A stretch of 34,003 nt of DNA from Candidatus Melainabacteria bacterium (GCA_005110395.1 DUDU01000017.1:1-34003); one strand, 5' to 3'. Shown: positions 1 through 10,176, counted from the first letter of the stretch. Notes: generated by a model not told the origin, from the letters alone. Program-made: numbers and translations.

Positions 1-1
1 G

Positions 2-55
2 ACTTCCTGGGCAACGCCTCAAGCTATTTTAGAAGCCGCTTTCAAGAAAAAGTAA
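2..55 (+). CDS. C-terminal end of a truncated upstream gene (..TSWATPQAILEAAFKKK*), function unknown
   Basis: Open frame from the window edge (frame 2) to TAA at 53-55; peptide looks coding-like; convergent with tyrA. Confidence 0.35.
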   Translation, partial: TSWATPQAILEAAFKKK

Positions 56-94
56 GGGTTTTATATCTATATATTTCAAATAAATACAAAACCA

Positions 95-880
95 TTACAC
101 GGAGTTTAACCTCTTGATTATTTCACCAGATTCATGAGTGAAAGTCTCAAAGGCTTTTTTCACATTATGCGAATTCAAATTCAGCAAATCTTTATTAAGC
201 GTTTGATTTCCTTTAGCCAGCCTGACCATTCCTTCATATCCGCTGGAAGCTAAAGCTAAAGAAATTTCTTTCAAATTAGGATCTTGAATATTATCAACGG
301 TATTTAAAAGTCCGATTGAGAGAAGCAGTGGAAGATGACTGATTAATGAAACAGCTTGGTCATGAATATTTGGCTCTGAGAAGATAATCTTTGCATCAGT
401 CAATTCAATTAGCTTTGTGAGTTCATCATGAGCTACTTTATTTGAATGATTCATGATTGCCCAAGGCCTGCCCTCAAACAAACTAGAAAAAGCATTTACA
501 AAGCCACTCTTTTCAGTTCCTGCCATTGGGTGACTACCAATAAAAGTACAATCTTTACGCATAATCTCTTCCGCCGCTTCGCAAATAAAACCTTTGACGC
601 TACCGACATCAGTCACTATTGCACTAGGCTTTAGATAAGGCTGAATCTTAGTAAGTGTTTCAACAATTAAACTAAGCGGAGTACAAATAAAAACAAAATC
701 ACAATCATGCAAATCAGCATAATCTTCAGAAACAAGAGTAAATGGGTGATCTGCTGGAATAGATGATTTATTACGGACAATACAAACAATATTGAAACCA
801 TGCGAAGCTAGCTTGAGAGCCAAAGACCCACCGATCAGCCCCAATCCAATTATTCCAACTTTTTTATTTGTGTTTTTCAT
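95..880 (-). CDS. tyrA: Prephenate/arogenate dehydrogenase
   Basis: N-terminal Rossmann motif KVGIIGLGLIGGSLALKL; VTDVGSVKG and GSHPMAGTEKSG motifs typical of the TyrA family. Confidence 0.93.
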   Translation of the reverse strand: MKNTNKKVGIIGLGLIGGSLALKLASHGFNIVCIVRNKSSIPADHPFTLVSEDYADLHDCDFVFICTPLSLIVETLTKIQPYLKPSAIVTDVGSVKGFICEAAEEIMRKDCTFIGSHPMAGTEKSGFVNAFSSLFEGRPWAIMNHSNKVAHDELTKLIELTDAKIIFSEPNIHDQAVSLISHLPLLLSIGLLNTVDNIQDPNLKEISLALASSGYEGMVRLAKGNQTLNKDLLNLNSHNVKKAFETFTHESGEIIKRLNSV

Positions 881-1437
881 TTTTTATTCTTATTGAAGAG
901 TAAGTCAAAATTGCTTGATTGCACAATATGAACTTCTAAGCTCTTGAAATTCAATTCATCTTTTTTGCATTTCTCGATGATGATGTTTCTTAAAGAACCT
1001 CCAAGGTATGAGTAATCCTTGTCTGTCAAATCTAATACACATAAGTATCTAAAGTTAATATTTTCAAGAGACTTACTTAGTCCATATAAGCCAGCCAGAG
1101 CAGAACAAATCAAGAGGCTATCTAACAACTTTTTGTGAAAATCATTTTCTTTAGCTTTTTGGAATTTCTCATCAGTTTTATCAGTAGAAAGAAAAAGCTT
1201 AGTATCTTCTATAAGAAAAACCGTTCCTTTAGTTGAATCTGCGACGAGATAATCTATAGACTTAAAATTGTGCCCATTGTAGATTTTTTGTTGGAATAAG
1301 TTTTTCACCTCATCAAAGTAAAAAGAGTTGACTTGAAGCTCTGAGTAATCTTGATTATGTTCTCTTAGCCAGTCTTTGAATGGTCTTTCTGAAGCACCAA
1401 CTTTTTCTAGTAGTTCTTTGAAATTCTCAACAGACAT
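877..1437 (-). CDS. Uncharacterised 186-aa protein partnered with upstream ATPase; possible PD-(D/E)xK-type nuclease fold (DYLVADSTKGTVFLIEDTK)
   Basis: Full ORF; start overlaps the ATPase stop (TAATG) and stop overlaps the tyrA start (ATGA). Nuclease suggestion rests only on a D..(D/E)DTK-like motif. Confidence 0.7.
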   Translation of the reverse strand: MSVENFKELLEKVGASERPFKDWLREHNQDYSELQVNSFYFDEVKNLFQQKIYNGHNFKSIDYLVADSTKGTVFLIEDTKLFLSTDKTDEKFQKAKENDFHKKLLDSLLICSALAGLYGLSKSLENINFRYLCVLDLTDKDYSYLGGSLRNIIIEKCKKDELNFKSLEVHIVQSSNFDLLFNKNKK

Positions 1438-2780
1438 TAATCAAAAGCCATTCCTTCCATTGCAAGGTTCATTTTCTTGTAAATCTTTTCTGTGCTATCA
1501 CTCACATCTTTGAAAACACTTCCCTGATCAGTCATTTCACCATAATAAAATCTTGTTTTCTCTTTAATTATTTCGGATCTGCTGGAATATGTTTTCAACG
1601 CTTGAAGCATATAAGGACTGTGAGAACTGACTATAATAGGAACGCCAGCCTCAACCAATTTGACTAAAACTTTTGCATACTCAACTTGCCATTCTGGGTG
1701 AAGATGATTTTCTGGTTCATCAATAATGAGTAATGAGTTTTTGTTAATGCCATTTGTTTTAATTAATGATTGAATCAAACCAAGAGCTTTAATACCAGAA
1801 GCCATATTCTTTGATTTGATTGGGGGCAAACTTCCTCTCTTTAAAATAAAATCATTTGCATCTGAATTGTATTCAACTTCACCGCCAAACAGAATTCCTG
1901 TCTGGTTAAATATTTTTTGCAAAGCATCGTCAACGTTTACAACGAGTTGACTAGTTGCTTTCTCTAATAGCTTTTTCAAATAAAAAGGGAAATCTCTCCT
2001 CACAGTAAGAGGGGAGAGATTTCCAGACAAACCCAAACTATGATTTCTTTCTCGAATTTCTCCATTTAATGAACTTTCTGCAAGTATTTTATTGAGGAAT
2101 CCAAAAAGGCTCATGTAAAGGGGGGAATCAATATACAGATTGTCAGTATATTTAATATCTTTTCGATCTAATTCACAATTTGTGATTTTATTTCCCTCAA
2201 TTTGAATGGAACAAGTTTTCTGTTTTTCTGAAAAAATTTCAATTGAGGCTCTATTTGAACCAATAAAAGAATTAAATTGTGAGGAGAAATTCAATTCAAG
2301 TAATAAATCAAATCTTTTCTTGAATTGTTCTGAAAAACTAACTTGTTTAAAATGCTCAAATCTCTTATTAACGTCAAGTTTGAATTTTTCCAGTTTAGGT
2401 AAGGATAATTTAGGATCGCTTTTCAATTTCTCATAGAATTCATTAAATTCTTTTTGCATTAAAGGTAAATATTCATTGTGATCAAAATTACTCTTCAATA
2501 AAAGATTTGTATTCAAGAAAATTTTGTCCATTGGATCCTCCACTTTTTCTTTATGTCCTTCAATTTCAAACAAATCCCAAACGGGAGAAAAAAACAAAGG
2601 AAAAGCTTGATCATAATAAAACATTCTAGAACAGTCTTGAAACGCTTGTGTGACTGTATGAATTGCTTTAGATACAAAAGACTTACCCGTTCCATTAGTA
2701 CCAGTTATTACAGTAAGGCCACCAACCTCAACAGAAGCTTTACTAATTGGTCCAATATTTTCTAAATCAAATCTGAGCAT
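1437..2780 (-). CDS. AAA/ABC-type ATPase of the OLD-like AAA_15/AAA_21 class, no evident TOPRIM tail
   Basis: Walker A TGTNGTGKS near the N-terminus; signature-like MASGIKALGLI; Walker B SLLIIDEPENHLHPEWQ; switch histidine VSSHSPYMLQAL; only about 60 aa follow the H-loop. Confidence 0.88.
   Translation of the reverse strand: MLRFDLENIGPISKASVEVGGLTVITGTNGTGKSFVSKAIHTVTQAFQDCSRMFYYDQAFPLFFSPVWDLFEIEGHKEKVEDPMDKIFLNTNLLLKSNFDHNEYLPLMQKEFNEFYEKLKSDPKLSLPKLEKFKLDVNKRFEHFKQVSFSEQFKKRFDLLLELNFSSQFNSFIGSNRASIEIFSEKQKTCSIQIEGNKITNCELDRKDIKYTDNLYIDSPLYMSLFGFLNKILAESSLNGEIRERNHSLGLSGNLSPLTVRRDFPFYLKKLLEKATSQLVVNVDDALQKIFNQTGILFGGEVEYNSDANDFILKRGSLPPIKSKNMASGIKALGLIQSLIKTNGINKNSLLIIDEPENHLHPEWQVEYAKVLVKLVEAGVPIIVSSHSPYMLQALKTYSSRSEIIKEKTRFYYGEMTDQGSVFKDVSDSTEKIYKKMNLAMEGMAFD
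1988..2024. repeat. Perfect 12-bp inverted repeat with 13-nt loop inside the ATPase gene (GGAAATCTCTCC...GGAGAGATTTCC)
   Basis: Arms 1988-1999 and 2013-2024 are exact reverse complements. Confidence 0.8.
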
Positions 2781-2838
2781 TTAAATAATTTATTTCTATT
2801 CTCGAATCTTAAATTGAATAACTTTTTTATATTTCTTC

Positions 2839-3558
2839 TTATTCCTTAATACCCTCATCAGGCTCAATTTGTTCCAAAATAATTTGTTGTAAGCCTAACA
2901 CGGCATTTTTTAGCTGTAGCGTTATTTCTTCTTTATTACCGATAAAACTGACTGGTTCGCCAATTACAATATCGCAGAAAAATGGAATCAAAATCATTTC
3001 GCCTTTGGGGAGAGATTTTCCCATTCCTTTCATAAAAATTGGAATAACGGGAATTTCTGGAAACTTCTGAACCAAGTGGGCAACTCCAGGTTTAAAATCG
3101 GCAATTGCTTCAGGCTCTCCTCGACTACCCTCTGGGAAAATCAGAAGCGATTCGCCGTCCTTGAGAGCTTTACCCATAATTACCAGCGGATTATTTGACT
3201 TTGTGAAATCAGAGCGAGGAATTGCAAGAATATTAAAAAAAGTCTTTGCAAACCAAGCTTTAAGTGAACCATCCGAGAAATAATCCGCAGCAGCTACTGG
3301 CCTAATAGAAGGTATTTGTTTAATTGGAAATAAACTCAGGATGGCTACTGTGTCTAGATGGCTATTGTGATTAGAAATTATGATGAATTGCTTCGTTTTT
3401 TTATTCTGTTCTTGCTCTTCATCTTTGCAATCTGGCTGAATAGAGATTAAATTATTGCGTCCAAAAACATTAATGCCTATAAATAGCATCAAAAGAGGCC
3501 TAAAAATTATGAGAAAGAAAATTGTTTGTAAAAGTTTTTGTATTTTGGGTGAATGCAT
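2839..3558 (-). CDS. plsC: 1-acyl-sn-glycerol-3-phosphate acyltransferase (PlsC family)
   Basis: NHNSHLD (NHx4D) catalytic motif and FPEGSRG motif. Confidence 0.88.
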   Translation of the reverse strand: MHSPKIQKLLQTIFFLIIFRPLLMLFIGINVFGRNNLISIQPDCKDEEQEQNKKTKQFIIISNHNSHLDTVAILSLFPIKQIPSIRPVAAADYFSDGSLKAWFAKTFFNILAIPRSDFTKSNNPLVIMGKALKDGESLLIFPEGSRGEPEAIADFKPGVAHLVQKFPEIPVIPIFMKGMGKSLPKGEMILIPFFCDIVIGEPVSFIGNKEEITLQLKNAVLGLQQIILEQIEPDEGIKE

Positions 3559-3599
3559 TTTATTCGTTCAAATTAATCGGTGCTTCAGCTTTACAGAAT

Positions 3600-4574
3600 C
3601 TATCTCAGCGCACATTCAGCACCAGCTGGGTAAAAGAAATAACTCACAAAATGAAAAAAGATTGGCGCCGTATAAACCAGTGAATCCATACGGTCGATAA
3701 TCCCTCCATGTCCAGGAATTAAACTACTTGCATCTTTCACTCCAACATCTCGTTTAACGGCAGACATTACCAAATCACCAAAAAAACCAAAAACTCCAAT
3801 CAAAAGACCTGAAGCTAAAGCATAAACCACTGGAAACCCACTTAAAAAGCGAAGCGCCAAAGACAGTAAAATGGTGGTGCATAATCCTCCAAGAAATCCT
3901 TCCCAAGTCTTTTTCGGACTGACTTTTGGAGCGATCGGATGTTTACCAAAAAGCTTACCCCAAATATATTGCGAAACATCATTGATTTGCGTCATGAAAA
4001 CCAGATAAATTAGTAAAGCCGCGCCGCCTGAGGGAAGAACTGCATTGGGCTTTAGTGTCAGCAAACCAGCCACATGACTAATACAAAAGACAAAGGCCAT
4101 TAATCCCCAATGAATTTTCGACATTGATTCCACCATGCCTTGGGTTTGCCCTGTGAAAAGCCTACGAATTGGGTTGAAGAGAAAAACATAAACCGGAATA
4201 AAAATCAAAAACATAGCCTTCCAGCCGCTATATATCCACCAATACTGAACCGGAATGGCTAAATATGACCAAAATAAAATGCGATGATCTTCCAGCCTTG
4301 TATGAATAAGCGTGAAATATTCTTTTATTCCTAAAAAACTAATAAAAGCAAACAAAACAATTGCCGCTCTTGAATCAATAAGCACTGAGCTGAAAAAGAG
4401 AAAAGCCATTATCCACCACGAATTAATGCGGTCGCTCAGCTCTTTGAAGTTTTGACTTGGTTTCAGCTTGGCAAGAATAAATACGATAGAGCTTGAAACG
4501 ACCAATAATGCAAAAACAATGGAAGCCATAAAGCGAATTGGATTTAGATTGAGCCAATCAGTCAAAATTTGCAT
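3600..4574 (-). CDS. cdsA: Phosphatidate cytidylyltransferase
   Basis: SPKKTWEG and the CDP-diglyceride synthetase signature SAVKRDVGVKDASSLIPGHGGIIDRMDS; multiple TM segments. Confidence 0.93.
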   Translation of the reverse strand: MQILTDWLNLNPIRFMASIVFALLVVSSSIVFILAKLKPSQNFKELSDRINSWWIMAFLFFSSVLIDSRAAIVLFAFISFLGIKEYFTLIHTRLEDHRILFWSYLAIPVQYWWIYSGWKAMFLIFIPVYVFLFNPIRRLFTGQTQGMVESMSKIHWGLMAFVFCISHVAGLLTLKPNAVLPSGGAALLIYLVFMTQINDVSQYIWGKLFGKHPIAPKVSPKKTWEGFLGGLCTTILLSLALRFLSGFPVVYALASGLLIGVFGFFGDLVMSAVKRDVGVKDASSLIPGHGGIIDRMDSLVYTAPIFFHFVSYFFYPAGAECALR

Positions 4575-4658
4575 GATAAGAAATAAAAGGATTGAATTAA
4601 TGAGCTTTTGATCTTAATGATGATGAGTTGAATAAATTTGTTGCATTAGAACCTTTAA

Positions 4659-4745
4659 AAGGCACCTCTAAAACCCCTAAACTCCTAAAAAGTGGAGCTT
4701 CAATTCCTCTTTTAGAGCCCCTCTCAGTGGGATGGGGGTGGAAAA
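4659..4745. repeat. Possible degenerate interspersed repeat or structured element in the cdsA-rpsG intergenic region
   Basis: C/G-rich oligonucleotide-biased patch (cacctctaaaacccctaaactcc...ttttagagcccctctcagtgggatgggggtgg) in AT-rich spacer; 8-bp inverted arms ctctaaaa 4666-4673 / ttttagag 4710-4717. Confidence 0.35.
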
Positions 4746-4999
4746 GTTAAATTTATAGAGATTCTCTACAGATATTTTATTGCCCAAGATTATTCCGCGA
4801 GTAGGCTGATGTAATTCAATTTCCAGAACAACCAAGGAATAATATTCAAGCATGATATCGGATTACACAAGATTGAAAGAATTGACTAAAAGACAAGTTT
4901 CTCAACACTTACTCAAACAACAAAAACAAAAATGCCAACAAGCTCACTAAGGGCTCACTGGCAAATATAAAAGCGGTTTGAGTTACAAATCTAGAAAAA

Positions 5000-5473
5000 T
5001 CAAACTCTGTAATGAGCGAAAGCACGGTTTGCTTCAGCCATTTTATGGGTTTCTTCTTTCTTTCTGAAAGCATCTCCTCTTTTTTCGAAAGCTTCAAGAA
5101 TTTCTCTAGTTAGTCTTTCTTCCATAGAAGAACCCTTTTTACCTCTAGCTGCAGTGCTGACCCAACGCATAGCCAATGACCAACCAGCTTCATCAGAAAC
5201 TTCAATTGGAATTTGATAAGTAGAACCACCAACTCGGCGAGCTTTTACTTTTACTAAAGGTCTAACATTGTCTAAAGCTTGAAGAAATACTTCTAATCCA
5301 GATTGCTTGACTTTGTCTTCAACGGCTTGAAGTGCATCATAAACAATCTTTTCAGCTGTACTTAATTTGCCGCTGATCATGAGGCCTCTAATAAATTTAG
5401 AAAGAATTGGATTGTGAAATTTACTTTCTAAAATAGGCTTTCTTTGCTTGCGATGAACGCTCTTTCTTGACAT
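5000..5473 (-). CDS. rpsG: 30S ribosomal protein S7
   Basis: MSRKSVHRKQRKPILESKFHNPILSKFIRGLMISGKLSTAEKIVYDAL..., ARRVGGSTYQIPIEV, S7 family signature regions. Confidence 0.96.
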   Translation of the reverse strand: MSRKSVHRKQRKPILESKFHNPILSKFIRGLMISGKLSTAEKIVYDALQAVEDKVKQSGLEVFLQALDNVRPLVKVKARRVGGSTYQIPIEVSDEAGWSLAMRWVSTAARGKKGSSMEERLTREILEAFEKRGDAFRKKEETHKMAEANRAFAHYRV

Positions 5474-5520
5474 TTATTCTCCTTAAAATTATTTTGCTTT
5501 AATTGAAATATTATTTGAAA

Positions 5521-5925
5521 TTATTTTTTCTTAGCTGGGGCTGCTGCTTGACCAGGTTTAGGTCTTTTAGCTCCATATTTAGAGCGACTTCTTTTACGAT
5601 CTTTCACACCTGATGTATCCAGCGTTCCTCTGATAATGTGATAACGAACCCCTGGAAGATCTTTAACACGGCCTCCACGAACTAGAACCACTGAGTGCTC
5701 TTGCAAATTATGGCCTTCACCAGGAATGTAAGCGGTAATTTCTATGCCATTTGTTAACTTTACACGGGCAACTTTTCTAAGAGCCGAATTTGGTTTTTTT
5801 GGAGTTGTTGTATAGACTCTTGTGCAAACACCTGCTCTGGATGGATTGGACACTAAAGCGGGAGATTTGCTCTTTTTTGTTTTTGCTTGTCTACGTTTAC
5901 TAACTAGTTGATTGAGGGTGGGCAT
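5521..5925 (-). CDS. rpsL: 30S ribosomal protein S12
   Basis: MPTLNQLV..., [62 protein letters not shown]. Confidence 0.97.
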   Translation of the reverse strand: MPTLNQLVSKRRQAKTKKSKSPALVSNPSRAGVCTRVYTTTPKKPNSALRKVARVKLTNGIEITAYIPGEGHNLQEHSVVLVRGGRVKDLPGVRYHIIRGTLDTSGVKDRKRSRSKYGAKRPKPGQAAAPAKKK

Positions 5926-6334
5926 GAACCAAAAACCTTATTAATTAAACTTTCTGTGATATTACGGAATTTTCTGTATTGAATTAGATTTTAGTTGTAT
6001 TTCTTAACTTGAACATTATTACTTTGTTGGGAAAAAGTCAAAAACACTAAATAATTTCTAGATATTTCTTTAATGTCTTTTAGAGCAAGTTATTTGATAC
6101 AGAACCTAAAGTCTAACTTTTCTATTTGATTTCTTTAAGAAGAAGATTATACATATTAGACCAAAGAAGCTTTCTTTGTCCAATCCTTTAAGCTAGATCC
6201 TCGATTTTTAGGGAAATCTTTTATTTCATGAGCTTAAGCTCTAAAGTTGAATAAATACTCAATCTTATAAGGGAAGAAAATAGTTGATAAATAGTCAGGA
6301 AAATTCTAAAAGTTAAATTCCGAAACTCAAATAA

Positions 6335-7081
6335 ATGTTAAACATCTTCAATTCTTCGACTAATCAAAAACAACCTTCCTTAATTCTCCTGAAAGCTTAT
6401 TTTAAAAAGGCTGCGAACTTTTTCGAATCTAAACAATTTAAATCAGCACTTGACATTTATTCTCAAATTATTGAGCTAGATCCAAAATCACCAGAAGCTT
6501 ATACCGAAAGAGGAATTATTCGGATTTTGCAAAAAGAATGGGATTTAGCTTCGCAAGATCTCAGCAGAGCTTTGGCTTTGGACAAGAATTATTTCAAAGC
6601 AAGATATTGGAAAGCAATAATACTTGCTAGATTGAGTAGATATAAAGAAGCTTCTGATGAATTTGACAAAATTATTTCTGAAACAAAATCTAACTTTCCT
6701 AAAGTTTATTTTTATAGGGGATTTGTGAAAACAAAAATGAACTTTTTTAAGAGTGCGATTTTTGATTTGAGCAAATCAATTAACTTGAATGAAAATATTG
6801 TTGAATCATATTTTTGGAGAGGCATTGCAAAATACAAATGGGGCGATATGGTAGGTGCCGTTCATGATTTGAATACGAGTCTATCAATTGTTTCTGAGAA
6901 TCAAGAATTTGACTCAATTATTGAATGTATAAAAGAGTATTCCAGTATTGGAACTATTTATTACAACAATGGAATTTATCAAGCAGAATTAGGTAGATAC
7001 AATGCAGCTCTAGGAGATCTAACTTCTGTAAAATCTTTTTTTGCAATGGAAAAGGAATTACTACAATCTAAAGTCACCTGA
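6335..7081 (+). CDS. Tetratricopeptide repeat (TPR) protein
   Basis: Consecutive TPR-like units, e.g. ALDIYSQIIELDPKSPEAYTERGIIRI, ASQDLSRALALDKNYFKARYWKAII, AIFDLSKSINLNENIVESYFWRGIAKY. Confidence 0.8.
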   Translation: MLNIFNSSTNQKQPSLILLKAYFKKAANFFESKQFKSALDIYSQIIELDPKSPEAYTERGIIRILQKEWDLASQDLSRALALDKNYFKARYWKAIILARLSRYKEASDEFDKIISETKSNFPKVYFYRGFVKTKMNFFKSAIFDLSKSINLNENIVESYFWRGIAKYKWGDMVGAVHDLNTSLSIVSENQEFDSIIECIKEYSSIGTIYYNNGIYQAELGRYNAALGDLTSVKSFFAMEKELLQSKVT

Positions 7082-7551
7082 ACTGGAACTTCTAAAATCA
7101 TCATATGGTTGAAAGAAATTCAAGAGTAAATCTAAAATACATTTTGCGAATCAATAACATCTGAACAAAAAGGCATTATGTAATTAAAAAAACATAGATC
7201 CCAAATGATCAATTTATTTTATTGGAAATACAATTAAATTCCCAAGGAATGCTTTATGACGATTTACATAAGAATATGTTTTTCTAGGTTTAATTGAGGA
7301 GAATCAAAGCGAAAATAGCAAATAAATGATGTTAAACTAGAGCAAAATTGGTACTTATTTCATAGTAGAAGTATGTATGGGAATTCATGCAGTCAAGTTT
7401 TAATTAAGTTGCCTAAAAAAATATCAAGACTATATTTTCCAGGTATAACCAAGTATAAATATTGTAAGCAAAATATTTCCGGCCAAGTATTGGCAAGTTC
7501 AATGTTCTAAGATAAATATTCAAAGTATGTTCAAAGGGGTCATTCGCAAGC

Positions 7552-10176
7552 ATGTTTGAAAGATTTACTGAAAAAGCTATAAAAGTTATCATGCTAGCCC
7601 AAGAAGAGGCCCGCAGGCTAGGTCACAACTTTGTTGGCACAGAGCAGATTTTGTTGGGCCTAATTGGCGAGGGAACAGGAATAGCAGCCAAAACACTAAA
7701 ACAAATGGGCGTTAATCTTAAAGATGCGCGAGTCGAGGTTGAAAAAATTATCGGTCGTGGCTCAGGTTTTGTAGCTGTAGAAATTCCTTTTACGCCACGT
7801 GCAAAAAGGGTTTTGGAATTAGCCTGGGATGAAGCAAGACAACTTGGACACAATTATATTGGAACCGAGCATTTGCTTCTTGGCTTGATTCGCGAAGGGG
7901 AAGGAGTAGCTGCCAAAGTCCTAGAGAGCTTAAGTATCGAGATCGGTCGCGTCAGAAGCAATGTCCTTCGAATGCTCAGCGAGACTGGAACGGTTTCTTC
8001 AGGAATTGGAGCTACGGCAGGGGTTGGTTCAGGTGTGGGCGGTTCGGCTCAAGGAGGACGCTCTAAAACCCCAACCTTGGATGAATTTGGCACAAACCTA
8101 ACACAAGCGGCAACTGAAGGCAGATTAGACCCAGTTGTAGGGCGTGAAAATGAAATCGAAAGAGTTATACAAATACTTGGTAGAAGAACCAAAAATAATC
8201 CTGTTTTAATCGGTGAGCCTGGTGTTGGTAAAACCGCAATTGCTGAGGGCCTAGCTCAAAGAATCATTAATGGAGATGTTCCTGAAATACTTCTTGACAA
8301 ACGAATTATTCAGCTTGATATTGGATTGCTTGTGGCTGGAACCAAGTACAGAGGGGAATTTGAAGAAAGACTCAAGAAAATTATGGATGAAATCAAATCA
8401 TCTAATAATGTGATTTTGGTAATTGATGAATTGCATACACTCGTTGGGGCTGGAGCTGCTGAAGGTGCAATTGATGCCGCAAATATTCTTAAGCCAGTCT
8501 TAGCTAGAGGAGAATTACGCTGTATTGGTGCAACTACTTTGGAAGAATACAGAAAACATATTGAAAAAGATGCTGCTCTGGAAAGACGTTTCCAACCAGT
8601 TAATGTTGGTGAGCCTTCAGTTGAAGATGCAATTGAAATCCTCCGTGGTCTCAGAGAGAAATATGAACAGCATCATGATTTAACTATTTCAGATGGAGCT
8701 CTTAAAGCTGCGGCTATTCTTGCTGAGCGTTATATTGCTGATAGATTTTTACCAGATAAAGCGATTGACCTTATTGATGAGGCCAGTTCTTATGTCAGAC
8801 TCAAAATCAACACTTTAACACCCGAAGGAAAAGCTTTAGAGAAACAATTAAATCAAGCTCGCAGAGATAAAGAACAAGCAATCAGAGAACAAAATTTTGA
8901 ATTGGCAGCTAGTTTGCGTGATAATGAAAGTGAATTAACAGCCAAGCTCGATGAAATCAGAAGAGATGTTCGAGAAAAGGCAAATAAAGAAGGAATTGCG
9001 CTTACAGTTACTGAGAGCGATATTGCAACGGTTGTAAGTAGATGGACAGGTATTCCAGTTGGAGAATTAACCGAGGCTGAATCTTCTAAACTTCAGCACA
9101 TGGAAGAAACTATTCACAATAGAGTTATTGGACAAGATCAAGCCATCAAATCTGTTAGCCAAGCTATTCGAAGAGCTCGAGTTGGTTTAAAAAATCCTAA
9201 TAGACCAATTGGTAATTTCATTTTTGCAGGGCCTACTGGGGTTGGTAAAACCGAATTAGCTAAATCACTTGCATCTTTTTTCTTTGGTTCTGAAGAAGCC
9301 ATTATCCGAGTTGATATGAGTGAATTCATGGAAAGGCATACAACTAGCAGACTTTTAGGTTCACCTCCAGGATATGTAGGTTACGGTGAAGGTGGACAAT
9401 TAACTGAAAGTGTAAGAAGAAGGCCTTATTCGGTTGTTTTATTTGATGAAATTGAAAAAGCTCACCCTGAAGTATTTAATGTCATGCTTCAAATACTTGA
9501 TGATGGTCGCTTGACTGATTCGAAGGGAAGAGTAATAAGTTTCAAAAATACAATTATTATTCTCACAACCAATATTGGTTCTAGATCGATTGAAAATGAT
9601 AAGCCTTTAGGTTTTGTCTCGGACGAAGCAATGGAAACCAAAAAGCGCTATAAGAGAATGCAAGGAAAATTGATGGAAGAGATGAAAAAATCTTTCAGAC
9701 CTGAATTCTTAAATAGAGTTGATGAAATTATCATTTTCCATAGGCTCAACATGGATCATCTCACTCGCATTTTTGACTTATTGATTGCTAATTTGATAAA
9801 GAGAGTTGAAGATAAAGATATTGGTTTTGAAATTTCTCAAGAAGCCAAAAATTATCTTTGCAAAGAATCCCAAATCAGTGATAGACCTGGTGTTGGAATT
9901 CAAGTTGAAGGATCAGATACTATTTCCAGAGATGGAGCACGTCCACTATTGAGAGTTATTCAAAGGGAATTGGAAAATACTTTAGCTGAGAAAATACTTA
10001 GTAAAGAGTTTGTGCCTGGTGAAACAATCAAGGTAGATATGAATACCGAAGATAATGGTTTAGTTTTTTCAAAAGGTAAGCCTTTCATGAAAAAAGTTGA
10101 TGATGAGAATGCTGCTAAAACTGAGAACAAAGAAAGTCAAAAGCAGCCACATGAATTGTCGAAGAGCTCTTCATAA
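7552..10176 (+). CDS. clpC: ATP-dependent Clp protease ATP-binding subunit ClpC
   Basis: [37 protein letters not shown] Clp-N repeats, two AAA+ modules ([31 protein letters not shown]), UVR-like linker, GARPL near the C-terminus. Confidence 0.96.
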   Translation: MFERFTEKAIKVIMLAQEEARRLGHNFVGTEQILLGLIGEGTGIAAKTLKQMGVNLKDARVEVEKIIGRGSGFVAVEIPFTPRAKRVLELAWDEARQLGHNYIGTEHLLLGLIREGEGVAAKVLESLSIEIGRVRSNVLRMLSETGTVSSGIGATAGVGSGVGGSAQGGRSKTPTLDEFGTNLTQAATEGRLDPVVGRENEIERVIQILGRRTKNNPVLIGEPGVGKTAIAEGLAQRIINGDVPEILLDKRIIQLDIGLLVAGTKYRGEFEERLKKIMDEIKSSNNVILVIDELHTLVGAGAAEGAIDAANILKPVLARGELRCIGATTLEEYRKHIEKDAALERRFQPVNVGEPSVEDAIEILRGLREKYEQHHDLTISDGALKAAAILAERYIADRFLPDKAIDLIDEASSYVRLKINTLTPEGKALEKQLNQARRDKEQAIREQNFELAASLRDNESELTAKLDEIRRDVREKANKEGIALTVTESDIATVVSRWTGIPVGELTEAESSKLQHMEETIHNRVIGQDQAIKSVSQAIRRARVGLKNPNRPIGNFIFAGPTGVGKTELAKSLASFFFGSEEAIIRVDMSEFMERHTTSRLLGSPPGYVGYGEGGQLTESVRRRPYSVVLFDEIEKAHPEVFNVMLQILDDGRLTDSKGRVISFKNTIIILTTNIGSRSIENDKPLGFVSDEAMETKKRYKRMQGKLMEEMKKSFRPEFLNRVDEIIIFHRLNMDHLTRIFDLLIANLIKRVEDKDIGFEISQEAKNYLCKESQISDRPGVGIQVEGSDTISRDGARPLLRVIQRELENTLAEKILSKEFVPGETIKVDMNTEDNGLVFSKGKPFMKKVDDENAAKTENKESQKQPHELSKSSS

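Noticed and set aside
446-634. 62-aa plus-strand ORF antisense to tyrA
   Set aside because: Lies entirely within well-supported tyrA; translation looks non-biological.
2206-2765. Short ORFs (76, 60 and 70 aa) within the ATPase gene
   Set aside because: Overlapping out-of-frame or antisense frames in AT-rich coding DNA; no motif support.
3455-3700. 81-aa plus-strand ORF across the plsC/cdsA junction
   Set aside because: Antisense to two confident genes; no independent evidence.
4909-5097. 62-aa hydrophobic minus-strand ORF overlapping the 3' end of rpsG
   Set aside because: Out of frame with rpsG and its hydrophobicity arises from AT-rich sequence; no RBS or family.
5926-7551. tRNA genes, CRISPR arrays or a CIRCE-type operator in the spacers around the TPR and clpC genes
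   Set aside because: No cloverleaf-compatible T-loop sequences, regular repeat-spacer pattern or CIRCE inverted repeat recognised by eye; tRNAscan-SE and a CRISPR finder would be needed to confirm.
7623-7853. 76-aa ORF antisense to clpC (and similarly 9138-9329)
   Set aside because: Mirror ORFs of a strongly conserved gene.
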